Both the position numbers and the translations under genes were made by a program. A DNA stretch of 64,000 nt. Source: Pantoea endophytica. GTDB taxonomy: Bacteria; Pseudomonadota; Gammaproteobacteria; Enterobacterales; Enterobacteriaceae. Below are positions 9,768 to 18,641 of this stretch, in pieces; positions within the stretch are counted from its first letter, which is position 1, and the number at the start of each line of letters is the position of its first letter. The DNA lies in assembly GCF_002858935.1 (NCBI RefSeq), contig NZ_PJRT01000027.1:1-64000 (forward strand). The letters run 5' to 3'. The notes below the pieces were generated by a model that did no database searches, had not been told where the DNA came from, and worked only from the letters and a program-made list of their open reading frames with translations.

Positions 9768-11336
9768 ATGCTCGACACCAATTTAAAATCCCAACTCAAG
9801 GCTTACCTTGAGAAACTAACGAAACCGGTTGAGTTAATTGCCACATTGGATGATGGCGCCAAATCGGCAGAGATTCGCTCTCTGTTGGCCGATATCGCGG
9901 GCTTGTCAGACAAAGTCAGCTTCCGCGAAGAGAACGATCGTCCGGTGCGTAAACCCTCTTTCCTGATCACTAACCCAGGCAGCCAGAGCGGTCCGCGTTT
10001 TGCCGGTTCGCCAATGGGTCACGAATTTACTTCACTGGTTTTAGCCCTGCTGCAAACCGGTGGACACCCTTCGAAAGAAGCGCAGAGCCTGCTGGATCAG
10101 GTTGTGGCTTTAGAAGGCGACTTCCACTTCGAAACTTATTATTCCCTGTCGTGCCACAACTGTCCTGACGTGGTACAGGCGCTGAACCTGATGGCGGTGC
10201 TGAACCCGCGTATCAGCCATACCGCGATTGACGGCGGTATGTTCCAGAACGAAATCACCGAGCGCAACGTGATGGGCGTGCCAGCGGTATTCCTCAACGG
10301 CAAAGAGTTCGGTCAGGGCCGTCTGAGCCTGGCGGAAATCGTCGGTAAAGTGGACACCAACGCCGACAAGCGCGCGGCGGAAGAGCTGAACAAACGTGAT
10401 GCCTACGAAGTATTGATCGTCGGCAGCGGCCCGGCGGGCGCAGCAGCGGCCATCTACTCGGCACGTAAAGGCATCCGTACTGGCCTGATGGGCGAGCGTT
10501 TCGGTGGTCAGGTGCTGGACACCGTAGACATTGAAAACTACATCTCCGTACCGAAAACCGAAGGCGCGAAGCTGGCCGGTTCTCTGCGTGCCCACGTTGA
10601 TGATTACGATGTTGATGTGATTGATACCCAGAGCGCCATCAAGCTGATTCCTGCGGCGAAAGAGGGCGGTCTGCACGCAATTGAAACCGCATCTGGCGCA
10701 GTACTGAAATCCCGCAGCATCATCATTGCTACCGGCGCACGCTGGCGCAACATGGGCGTACCGGGCGAAGAGCAGTATCGCACCAAGGGCGTAACTTATT
10801 GTCCGCACTGCGACGGCCCGCTGTTTAAAGGCAAACGCACCGCGGTGATCGGCGGCGGTAACTCAGGCGTTGAAGCGGCAATCGATTTGGCCGGTATTGT
10901 TGAGCACGTGACGCTGCTGGAATTTGCCAGCGAAATGCGCGCCGACAAAGTGCTGCAGGACAAACTGCGCAGCCTGAAAAACGTCGATGTGATTCTGAAC
11001 GCACAGACCACCGAAGTGAAAGGCGACGGCAGCAAAGTCACCAGCCTGACCTACATTGACCGTAACAACCAGAGCAGCCACGAAATCGCGCTGAGCGGCA
11101 TCTTCGTGCAGATTGGTTTGCTGCCGAACACCACCTTCCTGGAAGGTGCGGTTGAGCGCAACAAGATGGGCGAAATCATCATTGATGCCAAGTGCGAAAC
11201 CAGCCTGAAAGGCGTGTTTGCCGCAGGCGACTGCACCACGGTGCCGTACAAGCAAATCATCATCGCCAGCGGTGAAGGCGCGAAAGCCTCACTCAGCGCC
11301 TTTGATTATCTGATTCGCACCAAACCGGCTGAATAA
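9768..11336 (+). CDS. ahpF: Alkyl hydroperoxide reductase flavoprotein subunit AhpF
   Basis: AhpF passes electrons from NADH through FAD to AhpC. The 522 residues show the N-terminal double-thioredoxin-fold domain with the Cys129-x-x-Cys132 redox pair (SCHNC), then a thioredoxin-reductase-like core. That core has the FAD motif [15 protein letters not shown], the CPHC redox disulfide near residue 345, the NADH-binding [10 protein letters not shown] and the C-terminal [13 protein letters not shown]. It lies 67 bases after ahpC on the same strand and should be co-transcribed with it, attenuated by the intervening hairpin. A clear terminator follows. Confidence 0.98.
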   Translation: MLDTNLKSQLKAYLEKLTKPVELIATLDDGAKSAEIRSLLADIAGLSDKVSFREENDRPVRKPSFLITNPGSQSGPRFAGSPMGHEFTSLVLALLQTGGHPSKEAQSLLDQVVALEGDFHFETYYSLSCHNCPDVVQALNLMAVLNPRISHTAIDGGMFQNEITERNVMGVPAVFLNGKEFGQGRLSLAEIVGKVDTNADKRAAEELNKRDAYEVLIVGSGPAGAAAAIYSARKGIRTGLMGERFGGQVLDTVDIENYISVPKTEGAKLAGSLRAHVDDYDVDVIDTQSAIKLIPAAKEGGLHAIETASGAVLKSRSIIIATGARWRNMGVPGEEQYRTKGVTYCPHCDGPLFKGKRTAVIGGGNSGVEAAIDLAGIVEHVTLLEFASEMRADKVLQDKLRSLKNVDVILNAQTTEVKGDGSKVTSLTYIDRNNQSSHEIALSGIFVQIGLLPNTTFLEGAVERNKMGEIIIDAKCETSLKGVFAAGDCTTVPYKQIIIASGEGAKASLSAFDYLIRTKPAE

Positions 11337-11357
11337 GTTTTGCGATAGCCACGCAAT

Positions 11358-11389
11358 AGCCCTGCAACGCATGTTGCGGGGCTTTTTTT
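11358..11389 (+). terminator. Rho-independent terminator of ahpCF
   Basis: AGCCCTGCAAC-GCAT-GTTGCGGGGCT (one T-G pair) followed by a T-run, 21 bases after the ahpF stop. Confidence 0.9.
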
Positions 11390-11406
11390 ATTTGAAAAAA
11401 CAATGA

Positions 11407-11610
11407 TTAGCCTAACCAGCGTATGGCTTGCGCATCGCTAATATCGCGGTAATAGATTTTATGCAGCCGTTCGCCACAGCCTTTACATTGTGCTTCAACA
11501 TGAGTTGAGAAGTAGGCTCGCCCGGTGGGAGAAATAGCGCCTTTGCGGGAAATACGGATGTTATGCCATTTGTGTGCATGCGGAATAAAGCTGAAGAATT
11601 TTAATTTCAT
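11407..11610 (-). CDS. Small hypothetical protein with CxxC motif
   Basis: From the ATG at 11610 the frame encodes 67 residues beginning MKLKFFSFIPHAHKWHNI. It contains an HxHxW element and a CKGC pair, which together could bind one metal ion, and ends KIYYRDISDAQAIRWLG. A longer open frame upstream has no plausible extra coding signal. The upstream Shine-Dalgarno is weak. I do not recognise the family. It is isolated between the ahpF terminator and the glycosyltransferase/GNAT gene, so context gives no function. It resembles a treble-clef or zinc-ribbon fragment only by its cysteine/histidine spacing. Confidence 0.5.
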   Translation of the reverse strand: MKLKFFSFIPHAHKWHNIRISRKGAISPTGRAYFSTHVEAQCKGCGERLHKIYYRDISDAQAIRWLG

Positions 11611-11689
11611 TATCGCTACCGGAATGGAGTGGGCGGTGTTTATCTTCAAATCCGGAGCGCAATTAGGCCCGTTTTCTGGCGTAATAAAT

Positions 11690-11703
11690 TTGATAAGTAT
11701 CAA
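11690..11703. repeat. TTGATA-AG-TATCAA palindrome upstream of the small CxxC gene
   Basis: A perfect 14-base palindrome about 80 bases upstream of the start at 11610, in an AT-rich stretch. It could be an operator; no regulator can be named. Confidence 0.3.
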
Positions 11704-11745
11704 GGTGATTAAAACTTTGCTTATTTCACCGCGCTTCTGTTGCTT

Positions 11746-11775
11746 CCGGTGCGAATAAAAATAGATTCGCACCGG
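11746..11775. terminator. Strong hairpin downstream of the glycosyltransferase/GNAT gene
   Basis: CCGGTGCGAAT and its exact complement ATTCGCACCGG are separated by eight bases. It lies 20 bases beyond the stop at 11796 (minus strand). The 11-bp stem would fold in either strand but lacks a U-tract on both, so it may be a Rho-assisted terminator or mRNA-end protector. Confidence 0.5.
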
Positions 11776-11795
11776 ATTATTTGATCGCGGAAGGA

Positions 11796-13661
11796 TTACA
11801 GCATTAGCGCCATAAACACGATTTCATCACTAAACCGTGCAACCTCCTGTTTCATTCTGCTCACCACCTTAAAACCTTTCTTGCGATAGATCATAGCTGC
11901 CGGGTTCGATTGCCAGACGCATAAGGTGATGCGGCGCATTTTTTGCTGTTTGGCTTGATCCTTAAGCTTTGACAAAATTTGATTGAAATAGCCTTTTCCC
12001 TGTTCCTCTGGCTGCAGCGCCACGCTGCAAATGAAGAAATCGTCCGGCTGGCGATGCTGATTCACGAAACTGTCGTAAGCCACATCCAGTGGAAAAACCT
12101 CCTGACGATAGCCATATTGCACCTTGATGTGATCGTAATCCTGAATCGGCGCAGCGTTAACGAAACCCACCATTTTTCCCTGCGGATTATAAATCACGGC
12201 AATCTGTTGCAGGAAAGGCTGGATATTTTGCCGCAGCTGTAGGGTGGTTATATCAGTGGCATAAATATTATCGACCGAGCAGTATTCCAGATAGCTGGTG
12301 GTGAAAATTAATTTCGCCATCGCGAGCTGTTCTTGCTTGTCTGTAATACTTCCCGGTTTGAAGATCAGTGGCGACGCTTTCTGACCATCAATCGGCTGCC
12401 AGAAATCACCTGCTTTAATATTCTTTGCGGTAAGCGCAATTAAAAAATCGCTGAATAATGCATTCACTTTATCCAGTTGCGGATCCTGAGAGAGCACGCC
12501 GTAATAGTGATAATAGGGAATTTCAGCGCGCAGCTGCGGCGCATAAGCAATTTGCAGGATATCGCATTCAGAAAGCAAAGGTACCAGTTCACCCAACTGC
12601 AGAGGATCGCTTAATTGCCAGTCGCGTTGTGCTAGCTGAGTAATCGTATGCTGATAATGCTGCTGCTCTTCACCACTCAGCGGGCGACGTTCACCGCTGA
12701 GAATATCCTCCGTCAGGCGCATGCCTTTAATCCCGCTCACGCGATGCTGCTGAACATCAAAACCCCATACGGCAAACCGGCTGAAATCCTGATGGCTGAG
12801 CTGCGTGACCTGCAATTGCTCGCACCATAACTGGTAAAAAGGTTCGAAGATGGCGCGTTCGCTTTCCGGCGTTTTTGCTGGAATTGGCTGAGGCCAGCCG
12901 CGATACACCGCACAGAGCCGCCGTTGTAAGTTCTGCAACACCGGATTGTTTTGATGACTGATGATCATGCCGGTTTCATCGGTGAAGAGATTCAGCCAAT
13001 TTATTTGCTGCTGTTCTGCCGTAAAATCAGGCAGTTCAGGATGACAGAGAAACAGCGTCGCAGGCTGAGCGGGAAGTGTATCGGCATCCATATAAACGCC
13101 GCCGCACCGATTGAGAATCGCCAGGCGGAAGAAGTCAGAGAGCGTAGCGTAATAGCGCTTATCATGCAGTTGCTGCAGCACATCGATCAGGGCGCCATCA
13201 AATGACTGCATCAGTGCGCTCAGGCTGTTGACCTGCACCAGCGCATCAGGCAGAAACAGCGTGCCAGCATGAAAGGGGCTGTTTCCCTGCTGAGCGACGA
13301 AGCGATCCTCTGCCGCCAGCTGCTGTGCATTCCACACCCATAGCGTTTGCCGGAAATCACTGCGACTGGCTTCTATCGCGCGTTGCCATTGGGCAATGGT
13401 GCGGTTGACGTTGAGTGGTGATGCTCCGCCGAGCCAGACGCGATGGAGCGTGCATTCATTACCTGTCAGTCGGCTGGTGGGCACCGCGAACATCGAAGAG
13501 AGTTCCGCAACGCACACCTCGTGCGGCTGATGTTCCACTTGCCACTGTTTAAACTGCCGTAACGCTTGTTGCCAGTCTGCTGTCGCGGGATAGGTAAAGC
13601 GCTTTTTAAGCGCGGCGAGTTGGCGTTCGTAGTGAGGTAAAAACGTTTCGCGCGTCATCAT
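11796..13661 (-). CDS. DXD glycosyltransferase fused to a GNAT acetyltransferase domain
   Basis: A 621-residue two-domain protein. The N-terminal half (about 70-330) resembles GT-A-fold sugar transferases of the TcdA/TcdB or Gly_transf_sug type. It has HRVWLGG at 73-79, SDFFRLAILNRCGG near 175-188, and GGVYMDAD with the metal/sugar-nucleotide DXD at 192-194. The C-terminal part (about 430-621) is GNAT-like, with motif A QPEEQGKGYFNQIL (550-563) and NPAAMIYRKKGF. The start is the ATG at 13661, which overlaps the galE TGA as TGATG, with GGGAG upstream; a longer frame reaching into galE is unlikely. No signal peptide is visible, so it is probably cytoplasmic unless exported by a specialised route. 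Substrates are unknown. It ends the chiP-chb-MFS-galE run. Confidence 0.75.
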   Translation of the reverse strand: MMTRETFLPHYERQLAALKKRFTYPATADWQQALRQFKQWQVEHQPHEVCVAELSSMFAVPTSRLTGNECTLHRVWLGGASPLNVNRTIAQWQRAIEASRSDFRQTLWVWNAQQLAAEDRFVAQQGNSPFHAGTLFLPDALVQVNSLSALMQSFDGALIDVLQQLHDKRYYATLSDFFRLAILNRCGGVYMDADTLPAQPATLFLCHPELPDFTAEQQQINWLNLFTDETGMIISHQNNPVLQNLQRRLCAVYRGWPQPIPAKTPESERAIFEPFYQLWCEQLQVTQLSHQDFSRFAVWGFDVQQHRVSGIKGMRLTEDILSGERRPLSGEEQQHYQHTITQLAQRDWQLSDPLQLGELVPLLSECDILQIAYAPQLRAEIPYYHYYGVLSQDPQLDKVNALFSDFLIALTAKNIKAGDFWQPIDGQKASPLIFKPGSITDKQEQLAMAKLIFTTSYLEYCSVDNIYATDITTLQLRQNIQPFLQQIAVIYNPQGKMVGFVNAAPIQDYDHIKVQYGYRQEVFPLDVAYDSFVNQHRQPDDFFICSVALQPEEQGKGYFNQILSKLKDQAKQQKMRRITLCVWQSNPAAMIYRKKGFKVVSRMKQEVARFSDEIVFMALML

Positions 13662-14692
13662 CAGATTTCGCTCCCGGCTGGTTGAGCAACATAGCCTTGC
13701 GGATTCTGCGTATGCCAGCGCCATGCGTCGCGCAGCATGTCTTCGAGGCCGCGAGTTGCTTGCCAGCCCAGTTCTTTTTTTGCCTGACCGGGATCGGATA
13801 AGCAGATGGCGACATCGCCGGGACGACGCGGGCGCATATCGAGCGGCACGCTTCGGCCGCTCACCTGTTCAAACATCTGCACGATTTCCAGCACCGAGTA
13901 GCCTTGTCCGGTACCCAGGTTGTAATGGCGATAGCCCGGTTTGAGATGATTTAGCGCCTGAATATGACCTTCGGCTAAATCCATCACGTGGATGTAGTCG
14001 CGCACGCCGGTGCCGTCGGGCGTTGCATAGTCATCACCAAATACCGGCAGATGGCTTCTTAGTCCATTGGCAACCTGAAACAGATAGGGCAGCAAATTGT
14101 TGGGAATCCCTTCAGGATGTTCACCAATCTGGCCGGAGGGATGCGCGCCGGCGGGATTGAAATAACGCAGTGCGGTAATGGCTAACTCTGGTTGTGCATC
14201 AACCACTTCACCCATGATCTTCTCCACCATATATTTGGAGGCGCCATAAGGGTTGGTGGTATTGCCGGTATCACAGTTCTCACACAGCGGAATCTTTACC
14301 GGAATGCCATAAACCGTGGCGGATGAGCTGAAAATAAGTTTTTTCACCTGATGCTGCTTCATGGTTTCCAGCAGCATTAGCGTTCCGGCAATATTGTTTT
14401 GATAATACTTCACCGGTTTATGCAGCGATTCATTTACCGATTTCAGCCCAGCCATATGAATAACCGCATCAATCGGTTGATGGCTAAATACCAGATTTAG
14501 ATCGGCGCGGCGGCGAATATCGCCCTGATGAAACGTCATTTTCTTTCCGCTTAACGCTTCGACACGCGTTAAGGCCAGCGGTGAGCTATTACACAAATTA
14601 TCCAGCACGATCACACGATGGTTTTTCTGCAGCAGGCTAAGGGCAATGTGTGAGCCAATATAGCCCGCACCGCCAGTAATTAAGACATTCAT
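13661..14692 (-). CDS. galE: UDP-glucose 4-epimerase (GalE-type)
   Basis: A 343-residue extended short-chain dehydrogenase. It has the NAD-binding GGAGYIG at 7-13 and the catalytic Ser124/Tyr149/Lys153 set (FSSSATVYG and YGASK), the same numbers as E. coli GalE (338 residues). The C-terminal RPRRPGDVA motif is present. It should interconvert UDP-glucose and UDP-galactose; N-acetylated UDP-sugars are also possible, since specificity cannot be read with certainty here. It is not in a gal operon. It sits between a sugar efflux MFS gene (56-base gap) and the glycosyltransferase/GNAT gene, whose start overlaps its stop, which suggests it supplies the nucleotide sugar for that enzyme. Confidence 0.9.
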   Translation of the reverse strand: MNVLITGGAGYIGSHIALSLLQKNHRVIVLDNLCNSSPLALTRVEALSGKKMTFHQGDIRRRADLNLVFSHQPIDAVIHMAGLKSVNESLHKPVKYYQNNIAGTLMLLETMKQHQVKKLIFSSSATVYGIPVKIPLCENCDTGNTTNPYGASKYMVEKIMGEVVDAQPELAITALRYFNPAGAHPSGQIGEHPEGIPNNLLPYLFQVANGLRSHLPVFGDDYATPDGTGVRDYIHVMDLAEGHIQALNHLKPGYRHYNLGTGQGYSVLEIVQMFEQVSGRSVPLDMRPRRPGDVAICLSDPGQAKKELGWQATRGLEDMLRDAWRWHTQNPQGYVAQPAGSEI

Positions 14693-14748
14693 TTACGTAC
14701 ACTCCATGTGTTTTGTTGCGCGCAGCGGTGCGCGACGAATGAGGGTGT

Positions 14749-15873
14749 TTAAACATTGTCGACCTTTGTTATCAGTAGTAATGACATCACCAACAGCACA
14801 CAGGCTGCCGGCCAGATGGCCAGCGGTGAGACGGTGGTGATAATTCCCTGTAAAACGCCAGCCAGCAGCACGCCGATGGACATCGAATTGGTATACAGCG
14901 TGGCCGCCATTCCCTGACGATGTTGCAGTAAATCCTGAAACCAGAACATGCCAACGGTAGCGATGATAGCGATGAAAATGGCATTGAAAATTTGCAGTAA
15001 CATCAGTGGGATAAAACTTTGACTGAAGTAAATTCCCACATAAAACATCATGCCGCACAGCATGGCTGCCTGCATTTGCGTTTTCTTACCCCAGCGTTTG
15101 AGCATGCTGGCGCTGAGCAGCATGATCGGTATTTCCAGCGCCGCAGCGAGGCCAAAAAGCACGCCACTCCAGTCGGCAGACAAGGTTGGCTGCTCTGCCA
15201 GATGCAAAGGAAACGCAATCAGATAGAGTGCGCTGCAGCTCCATACCAGCAAGGTGGCAAACATCAGGAAGCAAAGGTTTTGCCCCAGCAGCTGCCGGTC
15301 CGGTTGCTTTGCAGGAGTAGCGTTTGCCAGCCGCTCGCCAGGCGGCAAGGTGACAGCCAGCAGCGTCACGCTCAGTAACAGCACGAACATGACGGCATAC
15401 AGCCAGGTGAAGCCGGCCAACTGAACAATCCAGAATGCCAGCGGTGGGCCGAATACCCACGCCAGCGAAAATTGCGCGCGTAAAATGGCGCTGAAAGCAT
15501 TGTCACTGCGGGTTTGACGTGCCAGCGCGAACAGTTGCGGTATCGCCGCACTGCCGCAAGCATTGAGCAGCGAGCCGAGCGAAATTAACAGCAGATAATC
15601 GCGGCAGAAGATAAACAGCAGCGCATTGAGCGCCTGTGCGAATAAGCACAAGAGCAGTAGCGGGCGACGCTGCGTGACACGATCTGAATAGCGGGCAATC
15701 AGCAAGCTCATCGCAATACTGCTGAGCGCATTAACGCTGTAGAAGGCGCCGATTTTCCAGGCTGCCACGTTAAGTTCACTGGCTAGAAATAAGCTGAGCG
15801 TCGGAATGAACAGGGCGCCGCTTAAACCGGCACCCAGCGCAACAACATAAAAAGAGAAGGTTGAGTGTTTCAT
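14749..15873 (-). CDS. SET-type sugar efflux transporter (MFS)
   Basis: A 374-residue major facilitator with about twelve membrane segments and no large loops. The start FYVVALGAGLSGALFIPTLS, the loop ARYSDRVTQRRPLLL and LRAQFSLAWVFGPPLAF match the sugar efflux transporter (SetA/SetB) family of E. coli, which export glucosides, lactose and analogues. The ATG at 15873 is preferred over one six bases upstream because AAGG lies at the correct distance. It is the third gene of the chiP-chb-MFS-galE-glycosyltransferase run, 53 bases after chb. The direction of transport and the substrate are inferred from family only. Confidence 0.8.
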   Translation of the reverse strand: MKHSTFSFYVVALGAGLSGALFIPTLSLFLASELNVAAWKIGAFYSVNALSSIAMSLLIARYSDRVTQRRPLLLLCLFAQALNALLFIFCRDYLLLISLGSLLNACGSAAIPQLFALARQTRSDNAFSAILRAQFSLAWVFGPPLAFWIVQLAGFTWLYAVMFVLLLSVTLLAVTLPPGERLANATPAKQPDRQLLGQNLCFLMFATLLVWSCSALYLIAFPLHLAEQPTLSADWSGVLFGLAAALEIPIMLLSASMLKRWGKKTQMQAAMLCGMMFYVGIYFSQSFIPLMLLQIFNAIFIAIIATVGMFWFQDLLQHRQGMAATLYTNSMSIGVLLAGVLQGIITTVSPLAIWPAACVLLVMSLLLITKVDNV

Positions 15874-15926
15874 CGACATCCTTGTCAGTGTTCGCCCCAG
15901 GCACTCCAGCGAGGGGCAGAAAGTTT

Positions 15927-18590
15927 TTAAAGTGCTTCAGCGCGGCTGAAGCGTTTGCCATCCGGACTCACGCTACGCACCCAGACTTTATCGCTAGCAG
16001 TAATTGCCGGTTTAGCATGTGGTTGATAACGCTGCCAGCGCTTACCCTTATCCAGGCTGTACTCCAGCGGCAGACCCGGCAGCACAATGTTCATGGTCAG
16101 TATGCCATTCTCGACGCGCGCCCCCGGCACCGGTAAACGGTAGTGAATACCGGCTTTATCCATCTTGCCCAACTCACGCTGGCCTAACAGATTGGCGAAA
16201 CGCTGCCAGTCCTGATTGCGCTGCTGCTGGTTAACGAAGTGGGTTTCACCGCCTTTAAAGGTGCGGCCTTGCTGATAATCCAGCTCCCACTCCGCGCGAT
16301 GCCAACCGCGTTCGGCCACCGACAGCAGGCGCGGGAATACCATGTAATCCATCTGCTGATCGGTACGCGTGGTTTCACTCCACAGCTGTACTGAAATGCC
16401 GTATGCGCCTGACCACGGCTTATTCGAGGTGGCATCAAAGGTCTTCCCGTCGCGATCCACCGAGGTTTCAGCGTTCTGCGGCAGGTTGTCCGGCGCGAAG
16501 CCAAACATCTTGCGCTCATCGCTGAAGCGTGTGCCCCAGTAATAGCCGCGCTCGTTAGGATTCACCTCATACGGGAAGTCCATGTAGACGTAATCCGGAT
16601 TGGAGATCACCACTTCATAATCTTTCAGCGTCCAGTCGTTGGCGGTGTCAAAGCCGCCCCAATAGAGCGTGTCCCAGAAGTTAACGCGTACGCGCGAAGT
16701 GGCGAAGGCGTGCGCGTCAGTGGCATCTTTCAATCCATCCTGCCAGGCCTGCATCACCGGAATGCCGTGCGCTTTCACCATCTTGCTCACTTCCAGCGCG
16801 AAGTGACTTGGCAAGTGCTCCAGATCTTCCACCTTGCCGGATTTCACCACCGCCTGGCAGACCTGAGATTTTGCCCAAGGTTTGTCCTCTTTGCTTTGGT
16901 CTAAAATGCCCGTTCCCGCTTTCGGGTTCTTAACATCGCTGTAGCCGCTACCGAGGCGAATGTTTTTCGCTTCATCACCGCCAAAGTGCCAGGTGGTCAA
17001 CGGTTGGCCGGCTTCGCGATGCATCGCCTGCACTTCATCCATCACTTTATCGACAAATCGCTTCGAGGAATCGAGGCAAGGATTGAGATAGCTGGTGCGG
17101 TCGTACAGCTGCACGGAACGGGTATTCGAGGTATCCGTGGGATCCACCAATCGATATTCACTGGCCTGCTGCGGTTTACCCGCTTTCATCAGTTGCTGAT
17201 ATCGCGCCTCCATAGAGATCACCGCCGCGCGTGCATGCGCGGGCATATCGATTTCCGGGATCACTTCGATGTTGCGCGCCTGCGCATATTTGACGATCTC
17301 GATATAATCGGCGCGGCTGAAATGTCCGGTTCCGTTGTTATTCGTGAGCGGGCCGGAGCCCAATTGCGGCAGAAGACATTGCTGCTCAGTCAGATCGTGA
17401 CAACGCTTACTGCCGACGTCGGTCAACTCTGGCAGACCGGGGATTTCGATACGCCAGGCTTCGTCATCGGTCAGGTGGAAGTGGAATTTATTCATCTTCC
17501 ACGCCGCCATTTGATCGAGCATGCGCAGCACCGCTTGCTTGCTGTGGAAATTACGCGCCACATCGAGGAAGGCACCGCGATAGGCAAAGCGCGGTGCGTC
17601 TTTCGCTTCAAGCGTGGCGATAATCGGTGTACCTTCAGCCGGCACCAGCGACAGTAACGACATTAAGCCGTAGTAAACGCCAGCTTGATCGTAACCAATG
17701 ATATCGGTGCCGCGCGGTGTGATGCGCAGTTCATAAGCACCGGAAACCGCCTCTGCGCCGTGGAAATGATTGACGGCGATACGGGTATGAATGTCATAAC
17801 CCGCTGACTGCGGTTTGAGCCCCATCAAATCGAAACGCTGTTTAACTGCATCGGCCTGGTTGTCCGCCAATACCTCAAGATGCAAGGCAACGCCACGGCT
17901 CAGATCGACATCCGCCGCATGAACTTTCACCGAACGCGGCGTTGGGGTGATTTGTCCGCGCAGCGCGCTGGCAGGCAGTTGCGCCACATCGGCATTCTTT
18001 GAGAAGCGACTTTGCGGCAGCATTAGCACGTTTTTATCGTCGGCAATGCGCTTCCATTGGCCGCCAAACGGCTTAACAAAGTCGCTGAGGTTTTCGGTAT
18101 CGGTGCTGGTGATAATTTTTGGCGTGGCATTGGCGGCGGTGACATACCAGCGCGGCATCACGTCGGTGATAAACAGCTGCCAGTATTCATTGACGATAGG
18201 GATCTCAATCGACTCACCCGCCGCGATACCTTTGAATTTCTCCGTCGGTTCCAGACGGGTTAAATCGCCGACGATATGGGTCATTTTGAACTGATCGTTA
18301 TCCACCCGCAGCGTTTCGTGCACGTTGCTCATGTAGATTGCCCAGTTTTTACTGGTGAGCGCCGGACCGTTGTTGGTCAGCGTGATGGTAGCGGTGTTGC
18401 AGGATGCCCAATCGGCACCGAGTTTCGCGCAGTTCACGCCGTGATCGGCCGCCTGGTTGTCAGTGACCTGATACTGCACGCCGAACTGACTGATTTGATC
18501 GACGACCTGCTGATTACTGCGCGGGGATGAACTGCAGGCGGCAAGGCTCATCACGCTCAGCGCCAGTAAACTGATTTTTAACTTTTTCAT
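15927..18590 (-). CDS. chb: Chitobiase, family 20 beta-N-acetylhexosaminidase lipoprotein
   Basis: Chb releases GlcNAc from chitobiose and short chito-oligosaccharides. The 887-residue protein matches the Serratia marcescens chitobiase in length and layout. It has a lipoprotein signal peptide with lipobox LAAC (Cys19), a carbohydrate-binding N-terminal domain, a GH20b domain, the TIM-barrel GH20 domain and an Ig-like C-terminus. The catalytic Asp539-Glu540 pair lies in WHFGGDEA, at the same positions as the Serratia enzyme; HFHLTDDEAWR is also present. The ATG at 18590 has AAGGA eight bases upstream. It follows chiP by 51 bases. Ser20 after the lipid Cys favours outer-membrane sorting (periplasmic face). 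Confidence 0.96.
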   Translation of the reverse strand: MKKLKISLLALSVMSLAACSSSPRSNQQVVDQISQFGVQYQVTDNQAADHGVNCAKLGADWASCNTATITLTNNGPALTSKNWAIYMSNVHETLRVDNDQFKMTHIVGDLTRLEPTEKFKGIAAGESIEIPIVNEYWQLFITDVMPRWYVTAANATPKIITSTDTENLSDFVKPFGGQWKRIADDKNVLMLPQSRFSKNADVAQLPASALRGQITPTPRSVKVHAADVDLSRGVALHLEVLADNQADAVKQRFDLMGLKPQSAGYDIHTRIAVNHFHGAEAVSGAYELRITPRGTDIIGYDQAGVYYGLMSLLSLVPAEGTPIIATLEAKDAPRFAYRGAFLDVARNFHSKQAVLRMLDQMAAWKMNKFHFHLTDDEAWRIEIPGLPELTDVGSKRCHDLTEQQCLLPQLGSGPLTNNNGTGHFSRADYIEIVKYAQARNIEVIPEIDMPAHARAAVISMEARYQQLMKAGKPQQASEYRLVDPTDTSNTRSVQLYDRTSYLNPCLDSSKRFVDKVMDEVQAMHREAGQPLTTWHFGGDEAKNIRLGSGYSDVKNPKAGTGILDQSKEDKPWAKSQVCQAVVKSGKVEDLEHLPSHFALEVSKMVKAHGIPVMQAWQDGLKDATDAHAFATSRVRVNFWDTLYWGGFDTANDWTLKDYEVVISNPDYVYMDFPYEVNPNERGYYWGTRFSDERKMFGFAPDNLPQNAETSVDRDGKTFDATSNKPWSGAYGISVQLWSETTRTDQQMDYMVFPRLLSVAERGWHRAEWELDYQQGRTFKGGETHFVNQQQRNQDWQRFANLLGQRELGKMDKAGIHYRLPVPGARVENGILTMNIVLPGLPLEYSLDKGKRWQRYQPHAKPAITASDKVWVRSVSPDGKRFSRAEAL
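15934..15952 (-). other. Hairpin over the chb 3' end
   Basis: On the minus strand GCTTCAGC-CGC-GCTGAAGC covers the last codons of chb and is followed by ACTTTAAAAACTTT. It could partially terminate or stabilise the upstream chiP-chb mRNA relative to the downstream MFS-galE-glycosyltransferase part. Confidence 0.35.
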
Positions 18591-18641
18591 GTTGTTATCC
18601 TTCTCCACGGAGGTAAGTCTCTGGCTCCTGCCAGATCGGGG

